Assembly (NCBI GenBank): GCA_025454255.1
Contig: JALOOU010000036.1
Location: forward strand, 1 to 56,172
DNA length: 56,172 nt
Source: Desulfobacterales bacterium
Lineage (GTDB): Bacteria > Desulfobacterota > Desulfobacteria > Desulfobacterales > SpSt-501
Direction of reading: 5' to 3'
In this document: in pieces, positions 8,596 to 17,171 of the stretch
Position numbering within the stretch: position 1 is the first letter of the stretch
Layout: each line of letters starts with the position of its first letter
Translations under genes and position numbers: made by a program
The notes under the pieces: model-generated
Seen by the model: only the letters and a program-made list of their open reading frames with translations
Told to the model about the DNA's origin: nothing
The model's database searches: none

Positions 8596-9519
8596 ATGGC
8601 ACCCCAACCTCAGATGAAAGTTGCGATCGGCGGGCTCACGCTGCGCAACCCGGTCATGACCGCCTCCGGCACCTTCGGGTATGCGCGCGAGTTCTCGCTG
8701 CTGGTCGACCTGAACCGCCTGGGGGCGATCGTCGTCAAGGGGCTGGCATTGACTCCGGTGAAGGGCAACCGACCGCCGCGCATCGTGGAAACCCCCTGCG
8801 GCATGCTGAACGCCATCGGCCTCGAGAACGTCGGCATCGACGTGTTCGCAGCCGAGAAGCTGCCGTTTTTGAAAAGCCTGGAGACCCCGGTCATTGCGAA
8901 CATCTACGGCACCCGCATCGAAGAGTACGCCGCCTTGGCGGAGCGCCTGGAGGCATTGGACGGGGTGGCCGGGGTCGAGGTGAACATCTCCTGCCCCAAC
9001 GTCAAGGCGGGCGGGGTGGTGTTCGGCGTGGACCCGGAGGCGGCCGCAGCGGTGGCCGCGGCCGTGCGCCGCGCAACCCGCAAGACCCTCATCGTCAAGC
9101 TTTCGCCGAATGTGACCGACATCGTCCGCATCGCCCGCCGGGTGGAGGATGCCGGCGCAGACGCCCTCTCGCTCATCAACACCCTCACCGGCATGGCGGT
9201 CGACATCGAGGCCCGGCGGCCGAAGCTGGCCAACATCACCGGCGGCCTCTCCGGGCCTGCCATCCGCCCGGTGGCCGTGCGCATGGTGTGGCAGGTCGCC
9301 CGGGAGGTTCGGGTCCCGGTGATCGGCATCGGCGGCATCCTGACGGCCGAGGATGCCCTCGAGTTCCTCATCGCCGGCGCCGCGGCCGTCCAGGTCGGCA
9401 CCGCCAATTTCATCAACCCGGGCGCCGCCCTCGAGATCGCCGCCGGCATCGAAGCCTACCTCGCGCGCCACGGCATAGCGGATGTCCGCAGCCTCATCGG
9501 CTCGCTGCAGACCGGCTGA
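8596..9519 (+). CDS. pyrD: dihydroorotate dehydrogenase, class 1B catalytic subunit PyrD
   Basis: FMN flavoprotein oxidising dihydroorotate to orotate in pyrimidine synthesis. 307 residues, normal for class 1. Visible motifs: [15 protein letters not shown] near the N-terminus, [11 protein letters not shown] with the catalytic Cys typical of class 1 enzymes, KLSPNVTDI, and the FMN phosphate-binding [19 protein letters not shown]. The class 1B form normally pairs with the iron-sulfur/FAD subunit PyrK; none is present in this window. ATG 8596 ([14 protein letters not shown]) is chosen since the 27 residues encoded upstream do not look like the family. Confidence 0.92.
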   Translation: MAPQPQMKVAIGGLTLRNPVMTASGTFGYAREFSLLVDLNRLGAIVVKGLALTPVKGNRPPRIVETPCGMLNAIGLENVGIDVFAAEKLPFLKSLETPVIANIYGTRIEEYAALAERLEALDGVAGVEVNISCPNVKAGGVVFGVDPEAAAAVAAAVRRATRKTLIVKLSPNVTDIVRIARRVEDAGADALSLINTLTGMAVDIEARRPKLANITGGLSGPAIRPVAVRMVWQVAREVRVPVIGIGGILTAEDALEFLIAGAAAVQVGTANFINPGAALEIAAGIEAYLARHGIADVRSLIGSLQTG

Positions 9520-9577
9520 AGCGGCCTGCGGCCCGCAGGACCTCCCGCGGCGTAAGGCCCTCCTGCAACCGGCTCGG

Positions 9578-11116
9578 TCACAGCATGGCGGCCTCCTGCA
9601 GCGGGTGGGCCTTCAGATATTCGAGGCGGTTCAACCCGTTGACGTAGGCCTTGGCGCTGGCCGTGATGATGTCGGCGTCGGCGCCCTTGCCCATGGCCAC
9701 CAGGCCGTTCTCCCGCAACCGCACCGTCACCTCGCCCATGGCGTCGGTGCCCCCGGTCAGGGCGCTGATCGAAAAGCGCAGCAGCTCGGAGCTGGTGCCC
9801 GTGAGCTTGGCGATGGCGTTGAAGGCCGCATCGATCGGCCCGTTGCCGTAGCCGGCATCCTGGGCCAGGCGGCCGTTGATCTTGAGCCGCACGCTGGCCA
9901 TGGGCAGCACCGTCGTGCCGGCGGAGGCGTGCAGGTACTCGAGCTCGAAGACGTCGGCCGTGCGCAGAATGCCCTCGGTGACGATGGCCTCGAGATCCTC
10001 GTTCACCACCTTTTTCTTCTTGTCGGCCAGCTCCTTGAACTTGGCGAAGACCAGGTTGAGCTCCTCGTCCGAGAGGTCGTAGCCTAAATCCTTGAGCTGG
10101 GTGCGCAGGGCGTGGCGTCCGGAGTGTTTGCCCAGGACGAGCGTGCTGGCGCTCAGGCCGATGCTCTCCGGCCTCATGATCTCGTAGGTCATGGGGTTCT
10201 TCAGCATCCCGTCCTGATGGATGCCGGCCTCGTGTGCGAAGGCGTTGGCCCCGACGATGGCCTTGTTGGGCTGGACCATGATGCCGGTGATCATGCTGAC
10301 CAGGCGGCTGGTCGGGTAGATGAACTCGGTGCGGATCTGGGTTCCGACCGGCATCCGGTTGGCGCGGGTGTGCAGGGCCATGACCACCTCCTCCAGCGAG
10401 GTGTTGCCGGCGCGCTCGCCGATCCCGTTGATCGTCACTTCCGCCTGGCGCGCCCCGGCATGGATGGCCGCGAGCGTGTTGGCCGTCGCCAGCCCCAAGT
10501 CGTTGTGGCAGTGTACGCTCAGCACGGCCTGGTGGATGTTGGGGGTGTGCTGGCGGATGTAGCGCACCAGCTCCCCGAACTCATCGGGCAGGGCGTAGCC
10601 CACCGTGTCCGGCAGGTTCACGGTGGTGGCGCCGGCGGCGATGGCCGCCTCGAACACCCGGCAGAGAAAGTCGCGGTCGCTGCGGGAGCCGTCCTCGGCG
10701 GAAAACTCAACGTTGTCCGTCAGGGATTTGGCATGGCGGACCGCCGCCACGGCGGCCTGCACCACTTCGTCGCGGCCCATCTTGAGCTTGTACTGCAGGT
10801 GGATGTCCGAGGTGGCGATGAAGGTGTGCAGCCGCGGACGGGCGGCGTGGCGGACCGCCTGCCAGGCCCGGTCGATGTCGTTGCGGTTGGCGCGGGCCAG
10901 CCCGGCCACCTCCGTGCGTTTCAGCCGGCCCGCGATCTGGGACACGGCCTCGAAGTCGCCCTCGGAGGCGGCCGGAAACCCGGCTTCGATCACGTCGATT
11001 CCCAGCTTCTCCAGCTGGCCGGCCAGGCGCAGTTTTTCGGCCGTATTCATGCTCGCCCCGGGGCTCTGCTCCCCGTCGCGCAGGGTGGTGTCGAAAATGA
11101 TCACACGCTCGTCCAT
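9578..11116 (-). CDS. leuA: 2-isopropylmalate synthase LeuA
   Basis: Condenses acetyl-CoA and 2-ketoisovalerate, the first step of leucine synthesis. 512 residues. IIFDTTLRDGEQSPGASM carries the catalytic Arg and first metal Asp, SVHCHNDLGLATANT the metal-binding HxH, and GIGERAGNTSLEE follows. Residues ~380-510 form the leucine-feedback regulatory domain (DAGYGNGPIDAAFNAI). The start is marked by AAGGAG 6 nt upstream. It is the last gene of the attenuated ilvB-ilvN-ilvC-leuA operon, 12 nt after ilvC. Confidence 0.95.
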   Translation of the reverse strand: MDERVIIFDTTLRDGEQSPGASMNTAEKLRLAGQLEKLGIDVIEAGFPAASEGDFEAVSQIAGRLKRTEVAGLARANRNDIDRAWQAVRHAARPRLHTFIATSDIHLQYKLKMGRDEVVQAAVAAVRHAKSLTDNVEFSAEDGSRSDRDFLCRVFEAAIAAGATTVNLPDTVGYALPDEFGELVRYIRQHTPNIHQAVLSVHCHNDLGLATANTLAAIHAGARQAEVTINGIGERAGNTSLEEVVMALHTRANRMPVGTQIRTEFIYPTSRLVSMITGIMVQPNKAIVGANAFAHEAGIHQDGMLKNPMTYEIMRPESIGLSASTLVLGKHSGRHALRTQLKDLGYDLSDEELNLVFAKFKELADKKKKVVNEDLEAIVTEGILRTADVFELEYLHASAGTTVLPMASVRLKINGRLAQDAGYGNGPIDAAFNAIAKLTGTSSELLRFSISALTGGTDAMGEVTVRLRENGLVAMGKGADADIITASAKAYVNGLNRLEYLKAHPLQEAAML

Positions 11117-11128
11117 TTGCTTCTCCTT

Positions 11129-12178
11129 TTACCTGCGGTTCTCCGGCCGCAGGGAACGCACGGCGGCGCCGGCCCGCCACATCTCCGAAGTGCGCATGGC
11201 GTCCAGCTCGCGGTTGAGTTTTTCGCGGTAGTCCGGGGTGCTGTTGGCCTCCAGCACCCGCCGGGTCTCCTGGCCGGCTGCGACCCTGTCATAGAGTTCG
11301 GTGAACACCGGTGCGACCGCGTCCCGGAACCGCGGGGCCCAGTCCAGGGCGCCGCGCTGGGCCGTGGTCGAACAGTTGGCGAACATCCAGTCCATGCCCT
11401 TTTCGCCTACCAGCTTGATCAGGCTCTGGGTGAGCTCCTCCACGGTCTCGTTGAAGGCCTCGCTCGGGCTGTGCCCGTGTTTGCGCAGCAGCGCATACTG
11501 GGCCTCCATGACCCCCGCCAGCGCCCCCATCAGGATCCCGCGTTCGCCGGTGAGGTCGCTGACCACCTCGCGCTCGAAGGTGGTCGGAAAGAGGTACCCG
11601 GACCCGATGCCGATCCCGAGCGCCAGGGCCTTCTCCCGGGCGCGGCCGGTGGCGTCCTGATAAACGGCAAAGCTGGCGTTGATGCCGCTGCCGTCCAGGA
11701 AATTGGTGCGCACCGTGCGGCCCGAGCCTTTGGGCGCCACCAGCACGACGTCGATGCCCGCCGGGGGGACGATGCCGGTCTGGTCCTTGTAGACGACGGC
11801 GAAGCCGTGCGAGAAATAGAGGGTGTTGCCCGGGGACAGACAGGGCTTGATCCGCGGCCACATGGCCACCTGGCCGGCATCCGAGAGCAGGTACTGCACC
11901 ACCGTGGCCCGCTCGGCGGCCTCCTCCGGGGAGAAGAGCGTCTCGCCGGGCACGAAGCCGTCGGCGACCGCGCGCTCCCACGAGCCGCCGCCCTGGCGTT
12001 GACCCACGATGACGCGGATGCCGTTGTCGCGCATGTTGAGCGCCTGGCCGGGCCCCTGGACCCCGTAGCCGACCACGGCCACCAGCTCGTTTTGCAGCAC
12101 CGCGCGTGCCTGCTGCAGGGGGAACTCCTCGCGTGTCACCACCTCTTCCATCGTGCCGCCGAAATCGAATTGAGCCAT
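11129..12178 (-). CDS. ilvC: ketol-acid reductoisomerase IlvC, MAQFDFGG type
   Basis: NADPH-dependent isomeroreductase converting acetolactate and acetohydroxybutyrate to dihydroxy acids for valine and isoleucine. 349 residues. VVGYGVQGPGQALNMRDNG is the dinucleotide-binding fold; the motif has Val-Gln-Gly-Pro where the common class I form has SQGHA. FSHGFAVVY, VAPKGSGRTVRTNF, the metal-binding DLTGERGILMG, and EAFNETVEELTQS follow. This spelling and the MAQ(F/M)xFGG start resemble enzymes I know from Bacteroidetes more than the usual proteobacterial form. ATG 12178 follows GGAAAGGA at about 8 nt; an upstream in-frame start at 12238 would add 20 unrelated residues. Confidence 0.93.
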   Translation of the reverse strand: MAQFDFGGTMEEVVTREEFPLQQARAVLQNELVAVVGYGVQGPGQALNMRDNGIRVIVGQRQGGGSWERAVADGFVPGETLFSPEEAAERATVVQYLLSDAGQVAMWPRIKPCLSPGNTLYFSHGFAVVYKDQTGIVPPAGIDVVLVAPKGSGRTVRTNFLDGSGINASFAVYQDATGRAREKALALGIGIGSGYLFPTTFEREVVSDLTGERGILMGALAGVMEAQYALLRKHGHSPSEAFNETVEELTQSLIKLVGEKGMDWMFANCSTTAQRGALDWAPRFRDAVAPVFTELYDRVAAGQETRRVLEANSTPDYREKLNRELDAMRTSEMWRAGAAVRSLRPENRR

Positions 12179-12249
12179 GACGTCTATCCTTTCCGATCGA
12201 GTGAAAATGAGTTTAAGTAGCGCCGATTTGTTATCCATAAAGGGTTCAA

Positions 12250-12374
12250 GGGGCCGAGGGGTCGAGGGTTCGAGTGAACCGCCAAAACGGGCGATGACGG
12301 CACGTCAGAGGAAAGACAGATTCCGATAACACTCTGAGTCCGACCCTGACGTTTCATCTCGACCCCTTGGCCCC
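12250..12374. repeat. imperfect inverted repeat in the ilvN-ilvC spacer
   Basis: Bases 12250-12266 and 12358-12374 are inverted copies (16 of 17 match), rich in GGGG/CCCC runs. Outside them, 12273-12279 can also pair with 12390-12396 across the ilvN stop. The 213-nt spacer between ilvN and ilvC is otherwise featureless. It could fold in the operon mRNA as a processing or stability element. Confidence 0.5.
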
Positions 12375-12391
12375 TCTCGATCCCTTTTCGT

Positions 12392-12880
12392 TCACTTAGG
12401 CTCTCTAATCAGCCCGATCGGCCCCGTGCGCGACAGTTTCTTGATTCCGATGGGCTCGAGCAGGTTGAGCATGGCCTGGATCTTCTCCTCCTCGCCGGTC
12501 ACCTCGATGATGAAGTGCTCGAGTCCGGCGTCCACGATTTTGCCGCGGAAGATGTCGACGATCCGCAGCACTTCGGTCCGCTGCTCTCCCCGCGCCTGGA
12601 CGCAGACCAGGGCCAGTTCGCGGCGCACGGCCTTGGGGCCGTCCAGGCTGCGCAGCTTGATGACGTTGACGAGCTTGCGCAGCTGCTTTTCGATTTGCTC
12701 GACCACCGGCGGGTTGGCCTTCGTGGTGATGGTGATGCGCGAGATCCCGGGGTCGCTGGTAGGGCAGCCGCAGATGCTCTCGATGTTGAACCCCTTGCCG
12801 CTGAACAGCCCCGTCACGCGCGAGGTGACGCCGGGCTGGTTGTCCACCAGCATGGTCATGACATGTTTTTCCTCCGCCAT
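12392..12880 (-). CDS. ilvN: acetolactate synthase small regulatory subunit IlvN/IlvH
   Basis: Regulatory subunit that binds valine and activates IlvB. 162 residues, typical of the two-ACT-domain form. The first ACT domain reads HVMTMLVDNQPGVTSRVTGLFSGKGFNIES, with the conserved VDNxPGVLxR-like loop; the second (~80-160) includes ELALVCVQARGEQRTEVLRIVDIFR. ATG 12880 has GAGGAGG about 7 nt upstream. It sits 17 nt after ilvB. Confidence 0.93.
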   Translation of the reverse strand: MAEEKHVMTMLVDNQPGVTSRVTGLFSGKGFNIESICGCPTSDPGISRITITTKANPPVVEQIEKQLRKLVNVIKLRSLDGPKAVRRELALVCVQARGEQRTEVLRIVDIFRGKIVDAGLEHFIIEVTGEEEKIQAMLNLLEPIGIKKLSRTGPIGLIREPK

Positions 12881-12897
12881 CGGTGGTCCTCCTCGCC

Positions 12898-14583
12898 TCA
12901 AACCAGCAGCATTTCGGTGATCGGCGCCCCGGCCGGCACCATCGGGTAGACGCATTCCTCGGCCTCGACCACGAAGTCCATGATGACCGGCCGGCGGACG
13001 GCCAGGGCCTCCTGCAGCACCGGCTCCACCTCCTCCGGCCGGGTGGCCCGCAAACCCACGGCGCCGTAGGCCTCCGCCAGCTTGACGAAATCGGGTGCGC
13101 ACTCCACGCGCGTGGCGCTGTAGCGTTTGCCGTAGAACAGCTCCTGCCATTGCCGCACCATGCCGAGGTGGCCGTTGTTGAGAATGGCGATCTTGACGGG
13201 TAGATCGTACTGGACGGCGGTGGCCATCTCCTGAATGTTCATCTGGATGCTGCCGTCGCCGGCGATGTCCACCACGGTGCGCTCCGGGCAGGCGATCTGC
13301 GCGCCGATGGCGGCCGGCAGCCCGAATCCCATGCAGCCCAGCCCGCCGGAGGTGACGAAGCGGTTGGGGCGGTCGAAAAGGTAATACTGGGCCGCCCACA
13401 TCTGGTTTTGGCCGACCTCGGTGGTGACGATCGCCTCGCCGCGGGTGAGCGCGTAGATTTTCTCGACGACAAACTGGGGCTTGATGCGCTCGCACTGCCG
13501 GTAGGCCAGGGGCTGGGTGCTCTTCCACGCCGCAATCTGCTCCAGCCAGGGGCGGCGCCGCTCCGCGAGCTCGTGCGCCGCGCCGCCGTCGAGCAGCGCG
13601 TTGATCATCTGCAGGCTGATGCGGCAGTCGCCCACCACCGGGACGGCGACCGGGATGTTCTTGCGGATGGAGCTGGGGTCGATGTCGATGTGCACGATCC
13701 GCGCCTGGGCGGCAAAGGCGTCCGTCCGCCCGGTGACCCGGTCGTCGAAGCGCACCCCGACGGCGAGCATCAGGTCGCAGGCGGAGCTGGCCATGTTGGA
13801 GCGGTAGGTGCCGTGCATGCCGATCATGCCGAGCGACAGCGGGTCGGAGCCGGGAAAGGCGCCGAGCCCCATGAGCGAGGTGGCCACCGGGATCTGCTCC
13901 CGGCGCGCCAGCCGGCTCAGCTCGGTTGAGCCCTGCGAGAGGATCACCCCGCCGCCTGCGAAAATCATCGGGCGCCGGGATTCGCGGATGAGCCGCGCCA
14001 CCTCTTTCAGCTGCTTGCCGTTGGGCCGGTAGGTGGGGTTGTAGGAGCGAATCCGAACCTCGCCCGCGGGCGGGACCCCGGCGCGGCCGGTGGCCACATT
14101 TTTGGGGATGTCGACGAGCACCGGGCCCGGTCGGCCCGATCGGGCCAGGTGGAAGGCCTCGCGCAGGATGCGGGCCAGGTCCGCGGTCGACTCAACCAGG
14201 TAGTTGTGCTTGGTGCAGGGGCGGGTGATGCCGACGATGTCGACCTCCTGAAACGCGTCGTTGCCGATCAGATGGGTCGGGACCTGGCCGGTCAACACCA
14301 CCAGCGGGATCGAATCGCAGTGGGCCGAGGCGATACCGGTGACCGTGTTGGTGGCGCCGGGTCCCGAGGTGACCAGGCAGACCCCGACTTTTCCGCTCAC
14401 CCGGGCGTAGCCGTCGGCCGCGTGCACGGCACCCTGCTCGTGCCGAACCATGATGTGCCGGAGGCCCGAGCGCAACAGCTCGTCGTAGATGTCGATGACG
14501 GCACCGCCGGGATAGCCGAACAGGGTGTCCACTCCCTCCTCCTTCAGCACGCGCATGAGTATCTGGGCGCCGGTCAGCTGCAT
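12898..14583 (-). CDS. ilvB: acetolactate synthase large catalytic subunit IlvB
   Basis: Thiamine-diphosphate enzyme joining two pyruvates, or pyruvate and 2-ketobutyrate, at the head of valine/leucine/isoleucine synthesis. 561 residues. MQLTGAQILMRVLKEEGVDTLFGYPGG starts the Pyr domain; RHEQGAVHAADGYAR holds the catalytic Glu; GDGSIQMNIQEM...ILNN is the TPP/Mg motif. The ATG follows GAAAGGAG at 6 nt and begins only about 15 nt beyond the U-tract of the attenuator, so ribosome access and termination are tightly coupled. First gene of ilvB-ilvN-ilvC-leuA. Confidence 0.95.
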   Translation of the reverse strand: MQLTGAQILMRVLKEEGVDTLFGYPGGAVIDIYDELLRSGLRHIMVRHEQGAVHAADGYARVSGKVGVCLVTSGPGATNTVTGIASAHCDSIPLVVLTGQVPTHLIGNDAFQEVDIVGITRPCTKHNYLVESTADLARILREAFHLARSGRPGPVLVDIPKNVATGRAGVPPAGEVRIRSYNPTYRPNGKQLKEVARLIRESRRPMIFAGGGVILSQGSTELSRLARREQIPVATSLMGLGAFPGSDPLSLGMIGMHGTYRSNMASSACDLMLAVGVRFDDRVTGRTDAFAAQARIVHIDIDPSSIRKNIPVAVPVVGDCRISLQMINALLDGGAAHELAERRRPWLEQIAAWKSTQPLAYRQCERIKPQFVVEKIYALTRGEAIVTTEVGQNQMWAAQYYLFDRPNRFVTSGGLGCMGFGLPAAIGAQIACPERTVVDIAGDGSIQMNIQEMATAVQYDLPVKIAILNNGHLGMVRQWQELFYGKRYSATRVECAPDFVKLAEAYGAVGLRATRPEEVEPVLQEALAVRRPVIMDFVVEAEECVYPMVPAGAPITEMLLV

Positions 14584-14598
14584 CGCTTCTCCTTTCGT

Positions 14599-14640
14599 AA
14601 AAAAAAATCCGTTACCGCCTTTCAGGGGCCGGTAACGGAT
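14599..14640 (-). terminator. attenuator terminator ahead of ilvB
   Basis: On the minus strand an 11-bp stem (ATCCGTTACCG with CGGTAACGGAT, 14640-14630 and 14617-14607), 12-nt loop, then nine U's (14607-14599). The ascending arm CCGTTACCGGCCCCTG can instead pair with the upstream CAGGGGCCGGTAATGG at 14684-14669, which lies at the end of the leader peptide, giving an antiterminator. This is the classic layout of translation-coupled attenuation. Confidence 0.88.
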
Positions 14641-14664
14641 TGGGTGGTTGTTTGTCGGGTGCGT

Positions 14665-14757
14665 TTAGACCATTACCGGCCCCTGGCTCTCATTGCCGAG
14701 AAGGTCCTCGACAATGAGGAGAATAATAAGGCGGATAATGGCGATGAGATTTTTCAT
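14665..14757 (-). CDS. ilv leader peptide (attenuation)
   Basis: A 30-codon ORF, MKNLIAIIRLIILLIVEDLL followed by GNESQGPVMV and TAA. Within residues 4-16 there are six Ile, four Leu and one Val, so the ribosome would stall when charged Ile, Leu or Val tRNA is scarce. It lies about 22 nt after the predicted transcription start and overlaps the antiterminator arm, just upstream of the terminator preceding ilvB. Its ribosome site is weak (GGGGAA). Its role as a sensor is inferred from composition and layout, as in ilv/leu leaders of enterobacteria. Confidence 0.85.
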   Translation of the reverse strand: MKNLIAIIRLIILLIVEDLLGNESQGPVMV

Positions 14758-14785
14758 GAAGTTGAATTTTCCCCGAATTGGGACG

Positions 14786-14815
14786 TATGTAGCAGGACTC
14801 GGGTAAAAAAGTCAA
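14786..14815 (-). promoter_or_regulatory. promoter of the ilvBNC-leuA operon
   Basis: Minus strand TTGACT (14815-14810), 18-nt spacer, TACATA (14791-14786), placed 29 nt before the leader-peptide ATG. Confidence 0.65.
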
Positions 14816-14871
14816 GCGAATAAAACACGCAGCGTGCACCATCGCCCCGGCAAAGCCGTTTTCGGAGCGGG

Positions 14872-17151
14872 TCAGTCGACCTGTTCCTTGAAGCCGCAGT
14901 CCGGATTCAGGCAGGCGTGCACGGTGCCCGAGCGCTTGGTCGTGCGCTCGACCAGAAACTTCGCGCCGCACGCCGGGCAGTCGCGGGCGACCGGCTTGTC
15001 CCAGGCGGCGAAGCTGCAGTCCGGGTAGCGGTTGCAGCCGTAGAAGAGCTTGCCGCGTTTGGAGCTCTTCTCGACGATTTCGCCGGTGCAGCCGGGCTCC
15101 GGACAGCCGACGCCGGTCCCCTTGCCGGCGCCGTTGGCGTGCAACGACTGGGTGTGCTTGCACTCCGGGAACCCGCTGCAGGCCAGAAAATCCCCGTAGC
15201 GGCCCTTCTTCAGCACCATGGGCTTGCCGCATTTTCCACAGACCTTGTCGGTGGTCTCCTCCGGGGCGGGCAGCACCGGCTGGATGAGCCCTTTTTCATC
15301 GCGCGTGTAGTCGCTGGAGTGCTTGCAGTCCGGGTAGCCGCTGCAGGCCAGAAAGTGTCCGTTTTTGCCGATCTTGATGTGCAGCGGCTTGCCGCAGGCG
15401 GGGCAGGGCAGGTCGGTTGCGAAGCCCACTCCCTTGACGTTGAGCATCTTGTCGGCCGCGGCGGCGAGGTCCTTTCGGAACGGGGAGTAGAATTGGCTGA
15501 GAACCTCCTGGGACTTGATCGCGTCGGACTCGATCAGATCCAGACGCTCCTCCATCTTGGCGGTGAACTCGACGTCGAAGATGTCCGGAAAGCTCATGAC
15601 CAGCAGGTCATTGACCATGAAGCCCAGCTCGCTGGGGCGGAAGTAGCCCCGCACCAAATCGACGTAGCCCTTATCGCGGATCGTGGAGAGGATGGCGGCA
15701 TAGGTGCTCGGGCGGCCGATGCCGTTCTCCTCGAGCTCCTTGACCAGGGAGGCCTCGGAAAAGCGCGGGGGGGGCTGGGTGAAGTGCTGCTTGGGCTCCA
15801 GGCGTTGCAGGTTCAGGCGCTGGCCCTCTTTGAGCTCCGGGAGCTGCTCGCGCGGTTTTTCCCCGTTGCCTTCGCCGTTGTCCTCCTCGGGCCGATAGAG
15901 CGCCATGAAGCCGGGAAACCTCACCGAGGAGCCGCCGGCCGTAAAGCGGTAGACCCCGGCGGTGAGGGTGGCGCTCACCTGGTCGATCAGGGCCTCCTGC
16001 ATCTGGGAGGCGACAAACCGCTGCCAGATCAGCTGGTAGAGGGCCAGCTGGTCGGCGCTCAGGTGGGGCGCGACGCTTTCGGGCGTGTTGACGACCGAAG
16101 TGGGCCGGATGGCTTCGTGGGCGTCCTGGGCCTGTTTGGGGTTGCGGAAGAAGCGGGGCGTCTCCAGGGTATAGTCGCTGCCGAAGCGCTCCTGGATCAG
16201 CTGTCGGGCCTCCGCCGCCGCTTCCGCGGCGATGCGGGTCGAGTCGGTGCGCATGTAGGTGATCAAACCGACCGGCTCGCCGGGCCCGAGGTCGACGCCC
16301 TCGTAGAGCTGCTGGGCGACGACCATGGTCTTCTTGGCGGTGAAGCGCAGCTTGCGGATGGCCTCCTGCTGCAGCTTGCTGGTGGTGAAGGGCGGCGCCG
16401 GGTTTTTGCGGACGGTCTTCTTCTGAAGCTTCTCCACGACAAAGGGCTGCCCGTTCAACTCGGTCACGACGGCCGCGGCGGCCGCTTCGTTGGGGATGAG
16501 GAGCTTGTCTGGGCCTTTCTTGACCAGCTTGGCGGTGAAGGCCGGCGGGCTGTCGCCGAGCAGGTGGGCGGTGATCGACCAGTACTCCTCGGGGATGAAC
16601 GCCTGGATGGCGCGCTCGCGTTCGCAGATGATGCGCAGGGCCACGGATTGCACCCGGCCGGCGCTGAGACCGCCCTTCACCTTGCGCCACAGCAGGGGGG
16701 AGACCTGGTAGCCCACGAGCCGATCGAGGATCCGCCGGGCCTGCTGGGCTTCGAACTTGTGCGGGTCCAGCTGCTGGGGCCGGGCCATGGACTTTTCGAT
16801 GGCGTCGCGGGTCAGCTCGTGGAAGAGCACCCGGTGGAATCGGCGTCCCTTTTTTTTGAGCACCTCCGCCGTGTGCCAGGCGATCGCCTCGCCTTCGCGG
16901 TCGGGGTCGGGCGCCAGATAGATCTCCTCGGCGCCGGCGGCGGCTTTCTTCAGCTCCTGGATGACGCGCTGCTTGCCGGGGATGATGGTGTATTCGGGGG
17001 TGAACCCGTTGTCGACGTCGATTCCCATCTGCCGCTGGGGCAGATCCCGGATGTGGCCGACCGTGGCGGCGACGGCATACTGCGCTCCCAGGTATTTCTT
17101 CAGCGTGCGGACCTTCGTCGGCGATTCGACCACTACCAGCGGTTTTCCCAT
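14872..17151 (-). CDS. topA: DNA topoisomerase I TopA
   Basis: Type IA topoisomerase relaxing negative supercoils. 759 residues. The Toprim domain opens MGKPLVVVESPTKVRTLKKYL and has the metal triad DPDREGEAIAWH. The catalytic Tyr is in GLITYMRTDSTRI (~residue 300). The C-terminus carries four zinc-ribbon modules: CPACGKPL...CSGYPDC, CGKCGKPM...CSGFPEC, CPEPGC...CNRYPDC and a terminal CPACGAKF...CLNPDC. ATG 17151 has AAAGGA at 5 nt and fits the family start; ATG 17175 overlaps the dprA stop but has no ribosome site. It follows dprA by 20 nt. Confidence 0.95.
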   Translation of the reverse strand: MGKPLVVVESPTKVRTLKKYLGAQYAVAATVGHIRDLPQRQMGIDVDNGFTPEYTIIPGKQRVIQELKKAAAGAEEIYLAPDPDREGEAIAWHTAEVLKKKGRRFHRVLFHELTRDAIEKSMARPQQLDPHKFEAQQARRILDRLVGYQVSPLLWRKVKGGLSAGRVQSVALRIICERERAIQAFIPEEYWSITAHLLGDSPPAFTAKLVKKGPDKLLIPNEAAAAAVVTELNGQPFVVEKLQKKTVRKNPAPPFTTSKLQQEAIRKLRFTAKKTMVVAQQLYEGVDLGPGEPVGLITYMRTDSTRIAAEAAAEARQLIQERFGSDYTLETPRFFRNPKQAQDAHEAIRPTSVVNTPESVAPHLSADQLALYQLIWQRFVASQMQEALIDQVSATLTAGVYRFTAGGSSVRFPGFMALYRPEEDNGEGNGEKPREQLPELKEGQRLNLQRLEPKQHFTQPPPRFSEASLVKELEENGIGRPSTYAAILSTIRDKGYVDLVRGYFRPSELGFMVNDLLVMSFPDIFDVEFTAKMEERLDLIESDAIKSQEVLSQFYSPFRKDLAAAADKMLNVKGVGFATDLPCPACGKPLHIKIGKNGHFLACSGYPDCKHSSDYTRDEKGLIQPVLPAPEETTDKVCGKCGKPMVLKKGRYGDFLACSGFPECKHTQSLHANGAGKGTGVGCPEPGCTGEIVEKSSKRGKLFYGCNRYPDCSFAAWDKPVARDCPACGAKFLVERTTKRSGTVHACLNPDCGFKEQVD

Positions 17152-17171
17152 AGCGTCCTTTTCCCTCGACC

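Noticed and set aside
9520..9560. CCTGCGG/CCGCAGG palindrome between pyrD and leuA
   Set aside because: Almost no loop and no U-tract on either strand; not called as a terminator.
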